Origin: Flemingiibacterium sp964603455
GTDB taxonomy: Bacteria > Bacillota > Clostridia > Oscillospirales > CAG-272
Reading direction: 5' to 3'
Assembly (NCBI GenBank): GCA_964603455.1
Contig: CAZRVL010000060.1
Span: forward strand, 1-13,065
Length of the DNA: 13,065 nucleotides
Shown here: positions 1 to 6,905 of the stretch, piece after piece
Position numbering within the stretch: position 1 is the stretch's first letter
Layout of the letters: every line of letters starts with the position of its first letter
Translations under genes and position numbers: made by a program
Notes under the pieces: generated by a model
The model's input: only the letters and a program-made list of their open reading frames with translations
What the model was told of the DNA's origin: nothing
Databases searched by the model: none

Positions 1-21
1 CAATCCTCACCACCAGCTCCA
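1..21 (+). tRNA. 3' end of a tRNA gene (5' part outside the window)
   Basis: The first 21 bases fit the end of a tRNA. CAATC matches T-loop positions 56-60 and is followed by the invariant C61. CTCAC would be the 3' strand of the T stem, CACCAGC the 3' strand of the acceptor stem, T the discriminator base, and CCA is encoded at 19-21. A strong terminator follows at once, as expected for a tRNA or the last gene of a tRNA cluster. The full gene should begin with GCTGGTG. A U discriminator is usual for tRNA-Gly and is also seen in clostridial tRNA-Thr, but the anticodon lies outside the window, so identity is open. The call rests on about 20 bases and is therefore only fairly sure. Confidence 0.7.
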
Positions 22-50
22 AAACCGCTCTTTCAGAGCGGTTTTTGTTT
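21..50 (+). terminator. Rho-independent terminator of the tRNA; probably bidirectional
   Basis: AAAACCGCTC (21-30) pairs with GAGCGGTTTT (36-45) around a 5-base loop, followed by TGTTTT on the plus strand. The hairpin lies directly after the tRNA CCA end. The stop codon of the converging minus-strand gene (33-35) sits inside the loop, so the same hairpin probably ends that gene too. The T-tract is better on the plus strand. Confidence 0.85.
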
Positions 51-830
51 TATCATTCTAAGATATTCGAGGATAAGCTCGGTGTTGTCGGGAGAATATT
101 CGACCTCACAGGATATTTTCCGCGCAGAGTCGTAAATATCATCGCCGAGTGCCGCAGTCATAATGCAGTTCGCCGCCGCGAAATATTCTACCGTGTCGGG
201 ATATTCGAAATACCATCTGTAAATATAATATGCCGCAAGCCTGCAAAGCTTATCGTTCAAGGCAAATTCGAATCTTTCGGGAAAATCGAGCTTTTCGAGC
301 GTATCCATAGAGGAATACACTTCCCTGAGCTTTGAATAATCGAGCTTCGGAAGCTTTCCTTCCAAAGCCGCTGAGATCAGCTTTTTTTGTCTTTTCAAGG
401 CTTCAAGCTCATTGCTGTCGGCTTCGTAGCCGTCATCTTCACAGAGCAGCTCAATGTCATTATCGAGCCACAAAGCTACCGCTTCCTCACACGCCGCACC
501 GACTCCGGCTTCGCATATATTTTCGTTCCCGCTGTACGAATAAAACCTCGGATGCTCGCGGCATATGTCGCAGAGTATGTCCTCGCCGTGAGATATTATC
601 AGCTCGCAGAGACCGTCATCGCGCAAAAATCCGCATTTTTCGCCTTCGCGGCAGAGCAGTACACCGTCAGGTGAATCTTGAAGTCGTTTTAGCTCATCGG
701 CTGTCAAAATTCTTTCGTATTCTCTCGCGGTGTCCTCGTCAACGCATATATCCCAGCCGGCACAGCAGGTATGACGGCAGTCGGCTGCTAGGCACTTGAA
801 ATCATCAAAGAAGCTCGGTCTTATGAGCAT
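33..830 (-). CDS. FliB-type flagellin lysine N-methylase-like protein (compact form)
   Basis: A 265-residue protein with the cysteine pattern of the FliB (flagellin lysine N-methylase) family. The N-terminal block has C13, C18, C22, C23 and C29 in the context TCCAGWDI. A second block has C66, C75, C87 and C90 with CGFL, LCxL, GEDILCDICREHPRFY, plus C106 and C114. In the characterised enzyme this family methylates lysines of flagellin, and the cysteines probably bind an Fe-S cluster or metal. The C-terminal end (CEVEYSPDNTELILEYL) resembles the usual family end, so the shorter length than Salmonella FliB (about 400 residues) seems due to a reduced middle rather than truncation. The start at 830 is preceded by AAAGGAAG about 10 bases upstream. 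No flagellar genes are nearby, so the substrate is unknown. It appears to be a single-gene unit with its own promoter and no signal peptide. Confidence 0.75.
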   Translation of the reverse strand: MLIRPSFFDDFKCLAADCRHTCCAGWDICVDEDTAREYERILTADELKRLQDSPDGVLLCREGEKCGFLRDDGLCELIISHGEDILCDICREHPRFYSYSGNENICEAGVGAACEEAVALWLDNDIELLCEDDGYEADSNELEALKRQKKLISAALEGKLPKLDYSKLREVYSSMDTLEKLDFPERFEFALNDKLCRLAAYYIYRWYFEYPDTVEYFAAANCIMTAALGDDIYDSARKISCEVEYSPDNTELILEYLRMIKQKPL

Positions 831-865
831 TCATGTCACTTCCTTTCAAAATATGTACAGCTCAT

Positions 866-894
866 ATTATACCATATCGGCGGCAAAAAATCAA
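866..894 (-). promoter_or_regulatory. Promoter of the FliB-like gene
   Basis: On the minus strand TTGATT (889-894) lies 17 bases from a perfect TATAAT (866-871), giving a leader of about 30 bases before the start at 830. Confidence 0.65.
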
Positions 895-1035
895 GATATT
901 TGTGCCGTGACGAGTGCCTTTTTCAAAGGAAAAAATGAGACAAAGTTATGCCTTATCGTCGGCATCTCGGTCTCGTTCACCAAAAAGCCTTTAAGCGCCG
1001 ATTGTAAAATATTTGTTAAACATTTATTGTATATA

Positions 1036-1065
1036 TTGACAAAATTCGGGGGGGGGTGTTATAAT
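1036..1065 (+). promoter_or_regulatory. Consensus promoter with a G9 tract in the spacer
   Basis: TTGACA (1036-1041) and TATAAT (1060-1065) are both perfect and are separated by 18 bases. Nine consecutive Gs (1048-1056) fill half of the spacer. The promoter drives the solute-binding protein gene, with AAGGAG at 1095-1100 six bases before ATG 1107. Loss of one G would give the optimal 17-base spacing, so tract length should set promoter strength. Confidence 0.85.
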
Positions 1066-1106
1066 ATATATGTTTTATACATAAATTATGAACTAAGGAG
1101 TTTTTT

Positions 1107-2582
1107 ATGAAACGCTCAATAACGCTTATGCTTTTAGCTGCTATGCTGCTTTCTGCCCTTTCCTGCGGAGAGGCTGCGAATGACAGTAAGGACACTACTG
1201 CTTCAAATTCAGATCAGGATACTACCATATCGGACGAGACTGTTGACGAAAATTCGAGAGATGCCGTGCCGTCCGCTATAACCGAAAAGCTCAACTTCAA
1301 CAACGAGACCATCACTATCCTCACCAGAAGCAAAGAGGTGTTCGTCAACGAATTTCAGGCTGACGAGCAGAACGGCGACACTATGAACGATGCTATATAT
1401 GCGCGCAATACCGCTGTCGAGGAGCAGCTCGGTGTCAAAATAAAGCTCATGCTCCGTGACGGTGACTGGGGTCAGCACACTCAGTTCAACTCGGATGTTG
1501 TAAAAGAGGTCATGGCAGGTGCGACCGAATACGATATGATCAGCTATTACGCATACGCTATGCCCCAGATCGCACAGCAGAACGTGCTTTACAATCTCAA
1601 TGACATTGAATATCTTGATCTCAGCAAGCCGTGGTGGCATCAGATGTTCATCGAAAATGCCGAGGTATACGGAAAGCTTTATGCGATCAGCGGTGACATC
1701 AACCTCACTACCGTAAGCTATCGCTCTGCGCTCTTCTTTAATAAGACACTCGCAGAGGATTATTTAAAGGATGTAGATCTTTACAAGACCGTTCTCGACG
1801 GCAAGTGGACACAGGAATATCTCATAAGCCTTACAAAGGACATTTGGTCGGACCTTGACGGTGACACGCTCGAAAGTGCAGGCGACCTTTGCGGACTCGA
1901 TCTGAACAATGCACTCGACCAGTTCCCAGTCGGCGGCGGCATAACATACACTAAAAAGGCTGCCGATGGCGGATATGAATGGGATCTATTCAACGAGCGC
2001 AACAATACGATGATCGAGCGTTTCTATGATGCTTACAACAATAATATCGGAATATATCTCGATGACAGCTACGATAAAAACAGATTCATGGAGAGCCGTT
2101 CATTGTTCACCTTCGCATCTCTCAATTACACCGAAAATCTCAGAGATTTCAAATCAGAGTACGGTATCCTTCCCGCACCGAAGTTCGATGAGGAGCAGGA
2201 GCAGTATTATTCGATAGCAAGCGACAGCTACTCCCAGATAGCCGTTCCCTCTACCTGTGCCGACACGGCAAAGGTCGGAGCAGTTCTCGAACTGATGGGC
2301 GAATACTCGTACAAGAAGGTCATCCCGGCATACTATGAGGTCGCAATGAAGGGCAAATATCTCCGTGACGATGAATCCTGCCGGATGTTCGACATAATCG
2401 TAGACGGTGCATGGTATGACTTCGCGAACATAAACACCAGCGTTGTCGGAGACCCGGTATTCATCACACGTCAGTCTGAGTACCACAAGGACGGTAAGAA
2501 CTTTGCGTCTACCTGGGCTGCAAACGAAGCGCGTCTCGAAAGCAGTCTCGAAACCCTTCTCAACAACTACAAGGACGAATAA
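1107..2582 (+). CDS. Extracellular solute-binding lipoprotein, carbohydrate ABC-transporter type (family 1)
   Basis: A 491-residue protein with a lipoprotein signal peptide: basic MKR, a hydrophobic stretch, then C20 in SALSCG (a relaxed lipobox). An acidic, Ser/Thr-rich linker to about residue 55 would tether it to the membrane. The rest fits an extracellular sugar-binding protein of family 1, with TITILTRS at about 68-75, RNTAVEEQLGVKI at about 100-112 and DLSKPWWHQ at 171-179. It shares landmarks with the lipoprotein at 4492-5943 (PWW, DGKWT, a YGI-P-PK motif, then PxYY and a DII motif), so the two are paralogues of the same fold. It likely captures an oligosaccharide for an ABC importer, but no permease or ATPase is in the window. 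It is driven by the G9-containing promoter, and the ligand cannot be read from sequence. Confidence 0.85.
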   Translation: MKRSITLMLLAAMLLSALSCGEAANDSKDTTASNSDQDTTISDETVDENSRDAVPSAITEKLNFNNETITILTRSKEVFVNEFQADEQNGDTMNDAIYARNTAVEEQLGVKIKLMLRDGDWGQHTQFNSDVVKEVMAGATEYDMISYYAYAMPQIAQQNVLYNLNDIEYLDLSKPWWHQMFIENAEVYGKLYAISGDINLTTVSYRSALFFNKTLAEDYLKDVDLYKTVLDGKWTQEYLISLTKDIWSDLDGDTLESAGDLCGLDLNNALDQFPVGGGITYTKKAADGGYEWDLFNERNNTMIERFYDAYNNNIGIYLDDSYDKNRFMESRSLFTFASLNYTENLRDFKSEYGILPAPKFDEEQEQYYSIASDSYSQIAVPSTCADTAKVGAVLELMGEYSYKKVIPAYYEVAMKGKYLRDDESCRMFDIIVDGAWYDFANINTSVVGDPVFITRQSEYHKDGKNFASTWAANEARLESSLETLLNNYKDE

Positions 2583-2589
2583 CAAATCA

Positions 2590-2625
2590 AATGCACCCAC
2601 GAAGCGCAATGCTTTTGGGTGCATT
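2590..2625 (+). terminator. Hairpin after the solute-binding protein gene (weak terminator)
   Basis: AATGCACCCA (2590-2599) pairs perfectly with TGGGTGCATT (2616-2625), and AAGC/GCTT can extend the stem inside the loop. No T-tract follows, so read-through into the pseudogene is likely. It may instead protect the 3' end of the lipoprotein mRNA. Confidence 0.5.
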
Positions 2626-2651
2626 CCTGTAATAATGATCGGAGGAAGAAT

Positions 2652-3045
2652 ATGGCAACATGGGTAACACATCTTATGATAGCCGATGAGATATTAAAGA
2701 TATTTCCGATACTCAAACGGCAGGAATTTTGTGTCGGAAGCATTGCTCCAGACTGCAATGTCGAGAATGCCGATTTCACAGAGTTCACACCACCACGAAG
2801 CCGAATATCTCGAAAAGAATCCCAATTCGGGCTACTTCACTGAAATAATACCGTTAAGATATTTTCCGGATCACATCGACATTCTGCCGAAAGGCGCGAT
2901 AGTCAGAAAGATCGGTGTCATGGGATATATCCCGAAAAAAGAAAAAAGCGAATACCCGTTCGTCTGCATTTCACTGGAAGAATATAAATCCTTCATTGAT
3001 TCCTCGGTGTCACTTATAAGTCAAAAGCTTTCACCTATCTTATGA
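2652..3045 (+). pseudogene. Zn-dependent phospholipase C-like protein, internally deleted and frameshifted
   Basis: GGAGGA at 2641-2646 precedes ATG 2652, which opens a typical start (MATWVTHLMIADEIL, then CVGSIAPDCNVEN and FTPPR). This resembles the N-terminus of a clostridial family annotated as zinc-dependent phospholipase C-like, where the early His and Asp are candidate metal ligands. After about 49 residues the frame becomes unrelated and stops at about 2843. In another frame, from about 2790, the expected C-terminal part continues (HEAEYLEKN, then DHIDILPKGAIVRKIGVMGY) to a TGA at 3043-3045. Family members are, from memory, about 230-250 residues, so roughly 100 central residues are missing along with the frame. 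The junction lies at about 2785-2805. The two ends and the ribosome site are well preserved, so the deletion looks recent. The family name is from recall and less sure than the broken state. Confidence 0.65.
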
Positions 3046-3048
3046 ACA

Positions 3049-3078
3049 AAGGAGAAGAGTTTAAAAGCTCTTCTCCTT
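3049..3078. terminator. Bidirectional terminator between converging units
   Basis: AAGGAGAAGAG (3049-3059) pairs with CTCTTCTCCTT (3068-3078) across an 8-base loop, 11 uninterrupted pairs, with a T-rich tail (CTTCTTTATT) on the plus strand and TTTGTTC on the minus strand. It separates the plus-strand pseudogene from the minus-strand GH109-like gene, whose stop is at 3087. Confidence 0.8.
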
Positions 3079-3086
3079 CTTTATTA

Positions 3087-4325
3087 TCAGAACAGATCCT
3101 CGCATACTTCCTCAAGGCAGTACTTCGAACGAGTGTGAGGCTCGCGGCGAAGCCACTTTCCGTTTGTGAAGTCGGGTATCGCGACCGGCATAGAGCCGCA
3201 GGCGATAGAATCCTCGGACAGTGGAGTTATCGCCATCCATGCCGCCGTGTCGTATACATCGATAGGAGTCTGCTTCTGCTCCTTGACCGCTTCGACAAAG
3301 CCGCGCATGACGAGATAATCCATGCCGCCGTGTCCGCCGACAGCTTCATAGCCTCTCCAAAGCGGGTGCATATACTCACCGTAATATTCGTTAAGGCTCG
3401 TCCACTTATGTCCAAACGAAGGACCGTCCGCTTTGCCGTCAAACAGCACGCCGTAGGTATCCTCGCTCCAGATTCCCTTCGTGCCCTGTACAAGGTTTCC
3501 ACGCGAATAGGGGCGCGGAAGTGTGGTATCATGTGTCAAAACTATAGTCTGACCGCCGGCACACTTTATGCAGGTAGTGACGACATCGCCCTCTGCAAAA
3601 AGCGAATTTGCATTCTCGAAATCGCTGCCCTTATGATCGTTTATCCAGTTATGTACACCTGTCGATTTGGTTGACATAGCGGTGAGCGAGAGCATACGGT
3701 TTCCGCGGTTTATGTCGAGATACTTCGCTATCGGACCAAGCTCATGTGTCGGATAAAGCTCACCATTGCGGTGGAGATAGTTGCGCAGACGATAATGTCT
3801 GTTCTGCTCCTCGCCGCCGAGTGCGACTTCATCGCGAAGGTCGTGACGGTATCCGCCCTCACAATGGATGACTTCGCCGAAAAGTCCCTTCTTTATCATG
3901 TTGAGTATCGTCATTTCTTCCTTGCCGTAGCAGCAGTTTTCAAGCATCATGCAGGGAATGCGTGTGCGCTCATAGGTGTGTACGAGCTGCCAGCACTGAT
4001 CGACCGAATATGCACCGCCGACCTCTGTCGCGACATATTTTCCGGCAAGCATCGAATCGATACAAATATCGACATGAGATTCCCAAGCCGAAGGAGTGAT
4101 CACAGCATCGATCTCCTTCATTTCGAGCAGACGGCGGTAATCGGTAACAGCGACCGGAGACTTTCCGAGCTTTTCCTCGACCAGAGCACGTCCTCTTTCG
4201 GTTCTGTCCTCGTATTCATCGCACACGCCGACGATATTTACATCGGGCATGGTATTGAGAACCATTTCGAGAAGACCGTAGCCACGTCCTCCGAGTCCGA
4301 CCCAGCCCACATTTATCTTTTCCAT
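3087..4325 (-). CDS. GH109-like Gfo/Idh/MocA protein (putative NAD-dependent alpha-N-acetylgalactosaminidase)
   Basis: A 412-residue protein. The start at 4325 (MEKINVGWVG) is chosen because GGAGGT lies nine bases upstream; an in-frame ATG at 4379 would add 18 residues without family similarity and would lie upstream of the -10. Residues 10-15 (GLGGRG) form the Rossmann NAD-binding loop. EVGGAYSVDQCW (101-112), CMMLENCCY (125-133), the catalytic-region motif ELYPTHELGP (189-198, with Y191 and H194), RPYSR (271-275) and GHGGMDY (331-337) match what I know of GH109. That family cleaves terminal alpha-linked GalNAc through transient oxidation by bound NAD. Many GH109 proteins have a Tat signal, but this one has none, so it likely acts on imported sugar in the cytoplasm. 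It is a single-gene unit with its own promoter. A related Gfo/Idh/MocA dehydrogenase acting on another sugar remains possible. Confidence 0.75.
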   Translation of the reverse strand: MEKINVGWVGLGGRGYGLLEMVLNTMPDVNIVGVCDEYEDRTERGRALVEEKLGKSPVAVTDYRRLLEMKEIDAVITPSAWESHVDICIDSMLAGKYVATEVGGAYSVDQCWQLVHTYERTRIPCMMLENCCYGKEEMTILNMIKKGLFGEVIHCEGGYRHDLRDEVALGGEEQNRHYRLRNYLHRNGELYPTHELGPIAKYLDINRGNRMLSLTAMSTKSTGVHNWINDHKGSDFENANSLFAEGDVVTTCIKCAGGQTIVLTHDTTLPRPYSRGNLVQGTKGIWSEDTYGVLFDGKADGPSFGHKWTSLNEYYGEYMHPLWRGYEAVGGHGGMDYLVMRGFVEAVKEQKQTPIDVYDTAAWMAITPLSEDSIACGSMPVAIPDFTNGKWLRREPHTRSKYCLEEVCEDLF

Positions 4326-4365
4326 TATAAATATACCTCCAACATCATGGAATTTTTTATATTTT

Positions 4366-4394
4366 ATTATATCACACAATCAAGTTTTTGTACA
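4366..4394 (-). promoter_or_regulatory. Promoter of the GH109-like gene
   Basis: On the minus strand TGTACA (4389-4394) is 17 bases from TATAAT (4366-4371), which is preceded by TGA (extended -10). The leader is about 35 bases. Placing the -10 here makes the upstream ATG at 4379 untranslatable and supports the start at 4325. Confidence 0.65.
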
Positions 4395-4454
4395 CCCATT
4401 TTTCAAAAAAAGCGAAAATTCTCCGCATAAACCGTAATTTTGTCCACCTAAACC

Positions 4455-4487
4455 AAAAGCACCGCAGAAAATTTCCGCGGTACTTTT
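4455..4487 (-). terminator. Terminator of the second solute-binding protein gene
   Basis: AAAAGCACCGC (4455-4465) pairs with GCGGTACTTTT (4477-4487) with one mismatch. Read on the minus strand the hairpin begins five bases after the stop codon (4492-4494) and ends in GCTTTTGGTTT. It separates the lipoprotein gene from the GH109-like gene, so these are independent units. Confidence 0.75.
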
Positions 4488-4491
4488 AAAA

Positions 4492-5943
4492 TTATTTTGA
4501 ATTGAAGGTCTCCATAGCGGATGCCATCTGTTCCTCGGTCTGAGTTTTGTAGGTCGCAACTATCGAGGCTGCATTTCCGGTACCTTTTATTACCGAGTTC
4601 ACAAGCTCGTTTCTGAGACCGTTTCCGAAGCCGAAGGCGTATGCCGTGAAATAGGTTCTCGTGTCACGGATAATATCGAGCATTTCGGTAGTATCCTCAT
4701 CGCGGATATGCTTTACCTGCAAAACCACGTCATAGTATATCGGGACTATATCGCGGTAGGAGAGGTAGGACATAGCGTCGAGGATTATTGATGCCGATTC
4801 AAGATCGGGATTCGATGCCGGAACTGTAAGGAAATATGTCCATACCGCTATCGGACTTACATAATCCTGATTTTCTTCATATTTCGGCATTGGAACTATT
4901 CCGTAGTCATCGGTCATATTCGAGAACTTTCCTGCGCCGTTTCCACCCTTGATCTCACAACCGCAGAACATTGCACGCGAGGTCGAGAATACCGATTCAT
5001 AGTGGCTGTTGTTGGTTCGGTCGTTCGAGAAGAATGCAGTTCCCTCTTCGCCGAATATCTTCGCAAGCTTATCAGAAACGTCATAGAACTTCGCACTGCC
5101 TGCCATGAGCTTCGGCTCACCGTCAACGAACTTTATCTGCTTCTCATCCGAGCATACATATGCCTGAGTTACAAAGTCACCCATTGAAGTGAAGCCGTAT
5201 ACACAGTTTCCGTCCTGATTCCATCCCCACGAATCATCGCCGTTGAGGTTTGCACCTGCGCTTATGTACTTGTAAAGCTCATCAAAAGTCCACTTTCCAT
5301 CACGGACGAGCTGATACGGCATATCGAGCTGATTGTCCTCGATCATGCGGCGGTTAAAGTACATACACCAGGTCGCCTCGAAGTTAAGGAGCGAAAGGTC
5401 GCTGTTTGCAAAATATATAGCCTTGTCCTCACCGATATATGCGTCAGACATTACCGACTGATCCCACCACGGCTCATCGAAATTGAAGCCAGAGCCCTTT
5501 GAAAGGTCGAGATATATTCCGTCGAGTATATCCGAGCCGAGCGTATTCGTCAGCGGAAAAGCTGCCTGATAAAGATCATCGCCCGAAGTAACAGCCAAAC
5601 GAACAGCTTCCTTTACATCGACATCCGAAATCTGAACTATGTTGACATTGAACTTTTCCTCAATGAAGACATTTCGCTTCCAGGTCGCATCATCGAGAAG
5701 GTCGCCGGTCTGAGTCTCGATCTCGATCTTGTTATACATTTCACTGTTACTCCGTGAAATGATGACAAAATCTTCATCGTTCATGTCGAGCTCAGGGAAA
5801 ACATATTCGTCTTCCGTCGTTGTTGTCTCGGACAGATCGTCAGCCTGTGAGTCGGTCGTTGTCTCTTCCTTACCTTCCGAACCGCATGACGTGTAGGTAA
5901 AGACGAGCAGTGCTGCCAAAATGAGTGCCAATTTACGTTTCAT
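4492..5943 (-). CDS. Extracellular solute-binding lipoprotein, paralogue of 1107-2582
   Basis: A 483-residue protein with a lipoprotein signal (MKRK, hydrophobic core, C20 in YTSCG, again a relaxed lipobox) and an acidic, Thr/Ser-rich linker to about residue 47. The body follows the same plan as the first lipoprotein: DFVIISRS near 58-65, RNVFIEEKFNVNI near 90-102, FDEPWWDQ near 155-162, DGKWTFDELY, YGIVPMPKYEE, IVPIYYDV, then a DII motif and an amphipathic C-terminal helix. The role is binding of an oligosaccharide for an ABC importer that is not in the window. AGGAGG eight bases before the ATG is a strong ribosome site. It diverges from an AraC-type regulator through overlapping promoters, which suggests that the regulator controls it. 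Divergence from its paralogue is large, so the ligands may differ. Confidence 0.85.
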   Translation of the reverse strand: MKRKLALILAALLVFTYTSCGSEGKEETTTDSQADDLSETTTTEDEYVFPELDMNDEDFVIISRSNSEMYNKIEIETQTGDLLDDATWKRNVFIEEKFNVNIVQISDVDVKEAVRLAVTSGDDLYQAAFPLTNTLGSDILDGIYLDLSKGSGFNFDEPWWDQSVMSDAYIGEDKAIYFANSDLSLLNFEATWCMYFNRRMIEDNQLDMPYQLVRDGKWTFDELYKYISAGANLNGDDSWGWNQDGNCVYGFTSMGDFVTQAYVCSDEKQIKFVDGEPKLMAGSAKFYDVSDKLAKIFGEEGTAFFSNDRTNNSHYESVFSTSRAMFCGCEIKGGNGAGKFSNMTDDYGIVPMPKYEENQDYVSPIAVWTYFLTVPASNPDLESASIILDAMSYLSYRDIVPIYYDVVLQVKHIRDEDTTEMLDIIRDTRTYFTAYAFGFGNGLRNELVNSVIKGTGNAASIVATYKTQTEEQMASAMETFNSK

Positions 5944-5975
5944 TTAAATATCCTCCTAAAAATTTATATTTACTA

Positions 5976-6004
5976 TTGACATTATACCAAAAATATTGTA
6001 TAAT
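5976..6004 (+). promoter_or_regulatory. Promoter of the first AraC-type regulator
   Basis: TTGACA (5976-5981), 17-base spacer, TATAAT (5999-6004): a perfect consensus promoter about 50 bases before ATG 6057. It occupies the same DNA as the opposing promoter of the lipoprotein gene. Confidence 0.8.
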
Positions 6005-6006
6005 GT
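5979..6006. repeat. Inverted repeat forming the symmetric core of the divergent promoters
   Basis: ACATTATAC (5979-5987) and GTATAATGT (5998-6006) are exact inverted copies, and the outer TT/AA pairs extend the symmetry to 5976-6009 with one mismatch. The axis at 5992/5993 is also the axis of both -10 and -35 pairs. It could serve as an operator as well as a promoter. Confidence 0.8.
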
Positions 6007-6009
6007 AAA
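5981..6009 (-). promoter_or_regulatory. Promoter of the second solute-binding protein gene
   Basis: On the minus strand TTTACA (6004-6009), 17-base spacer, TATAAT (5981-5986). Each -35 shares its innermost base with the opposite -10. The leader is about 30 bases. Confidence 0.75.
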
Positions 6010-6056
6010 TGACAAAGAGGAATATCTATATGTCAAATTAGGAACAGGAGGAATAT

Positions 6057-6902
6057 ATGGACTGGATATACGAGGTTCACCGTGACCAATATATAATCCC
6101 ACATTGCGAACGTTCCTTAGAGCCGCGGAAAAATCCGGACTTCAAGCCCCCGTCAATGTGCAATGTGCATCTTCACCATAATATAGAGCTTCTATACGTC
6201 ATAGAAGGCATAATGCGGCTCGAACTTATGGATGTCGAAAAGACAAAATGTGTCATTATACTCAAAAAAAACAATTGCATATTAATAAATTGTAACATTA
6301 TTCACCATACCACAATGCTCGGCAGAGTCGAATATTACTGCACCTTCATCCCACCTCAAACTCTCGCAGCACCGCTGTGCCTTGAGATCGGAAAGACCTA
6401 CAAAAAACCTTATTATGACTATGACCAAACTATAGCCATACTGCTCGAAAATATGTACAAGCATTCGCTGAAATACAAGGGTGATGCAGTCGAAAGCACG
6501 CTCATAACCTCTCTGTCAAATTCGATAATGTCAATAATTCTTCCGAAAATGAAAAACGATACCTTCGAGATGCGAGCCAGTGCGATTAAATCCGATATAC
6601 TCACATATGTCTACAAAAATTTCCGCAACTCCGAACTGAGTCCCGAAGCTATCGCGAAAAATTTCGGATATTCACAAAAATATCTTCAAAACATATTCAA
6701 CAAAAATGTCGGCATGGGCATACACTCATATATAAATCAGCTAAGGATAAACGAAGCAAAATCAATGCTTCAAAACACGACTCAAAGTATAGAAAGCATA
6801 TCCTATTCGGTCGGCTTCGAATCGGTAAGAAGCTTTTTCAGAGTCTTCAAGCAAAAGACCGGCATGACTCCCGGTGAATGGCGAAGGCTGAACAGATCTT
6901 GA
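6057..6902 (+). CDS. AraC-family transcriptional regulator
   Basis: A 281-residue protein. Residues about 35-100 form a cupin-like sugar-sensing region (HLHHNIELLYVIEG near 38-51, then HHTT near 83-86). The C-terminal 100 residues are a typical AraC DNA-binding domain with two helix-turn-helix units, about 193-215 (SPEAIAKNFGYSQKYLQNIF) and 243-266 (SIESISYSVGFESVRSFFRVF), ending in the family signature GMTPGEWR. AGGAGG (6046-6051) lies five bases before the ATG. It diverges from the lipoprotein gene at 4492-5943, which is its most likely target, and its promoter overlaps that gene's promoter, so it may also regulate itself. The inducer is probably a sugar but cannot be read from sequence. 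Confidence 0.9.
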   Translation: MDWIYEVHRDQYIIPHCERSLEPRKNPDFKPPSMCNVHLHHNIELLYVIEGIMRLELMDVEKTKCVIILKKNNCILINCNIIHHTTMLGRVEYYCTFIPPQTLAAPLCLEIGKTYKKPYYDYDQTIAILLENMYKHSLKYKGDAVESTLITSLSNSIMSIILPKMKNDTFEMRASAIKSDILTYVYKNFRNSELSPEAIAKNFGYSQKYLQNIFNKNVGMGIHSYINQLRINEAKSMLQNTTQSIESISYSVGFESVRSFFRVFKQKTGMTPGEWRRLNRS

Positions 6903-6905
6903 CAT

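Noticed and set aside
1..50. tRNA 3' end considered as an attachment site of an integrated element
   Set aside because: I see no integrase, no second copy of the tRNA end and no phage or conjugation gene in the window.
937..974. Possible hairpin GAGAC...TGCC...GGCA...GTCTC upstream of the first lipoprotein promoter, considered as riboswitch or operator
   Set aside because: It lies 60 bases upstream of the -35, so it is not in the transcript of that gene. The loops are asymmetric and no known riboswitch core is visible.
1025..1044. Shared string TATTGTATA followed by TGACAAA also near 5994-6016, considered as a common operator for both lipoprotein genes
   Set aside because: Both copies are made of promoter-like AT-rich hexamers, and the spacing between the parts differs; chance is as likely as a shared site.
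796..1110. Plus-strand open frame of 104 codons upstream of the first lipoprotein gene
   Set aside because: It has no ribosome site, runs through the promoter hexamers and the G9 tract, and has no recognisable protein motif; it is an intergenic chance frame.
3042..3674. Plus-strand frame of 210 codons opposite the GH109-like gene
   Set aside because: It is antisense to a well-supported gene, starts inside a terminator hairpin and has no family resemblance. The same applies to the long antisense frames at 332-799, 3744-4430, 8525-9172 and 11717-12097.
4326..4379. Longer version of the GH109-like protein starting at 4379
   Set aside because: The extra 18 residues have no family similarity, the start would be upstream of the -10, and a good ribosome site serves the start at 4325.
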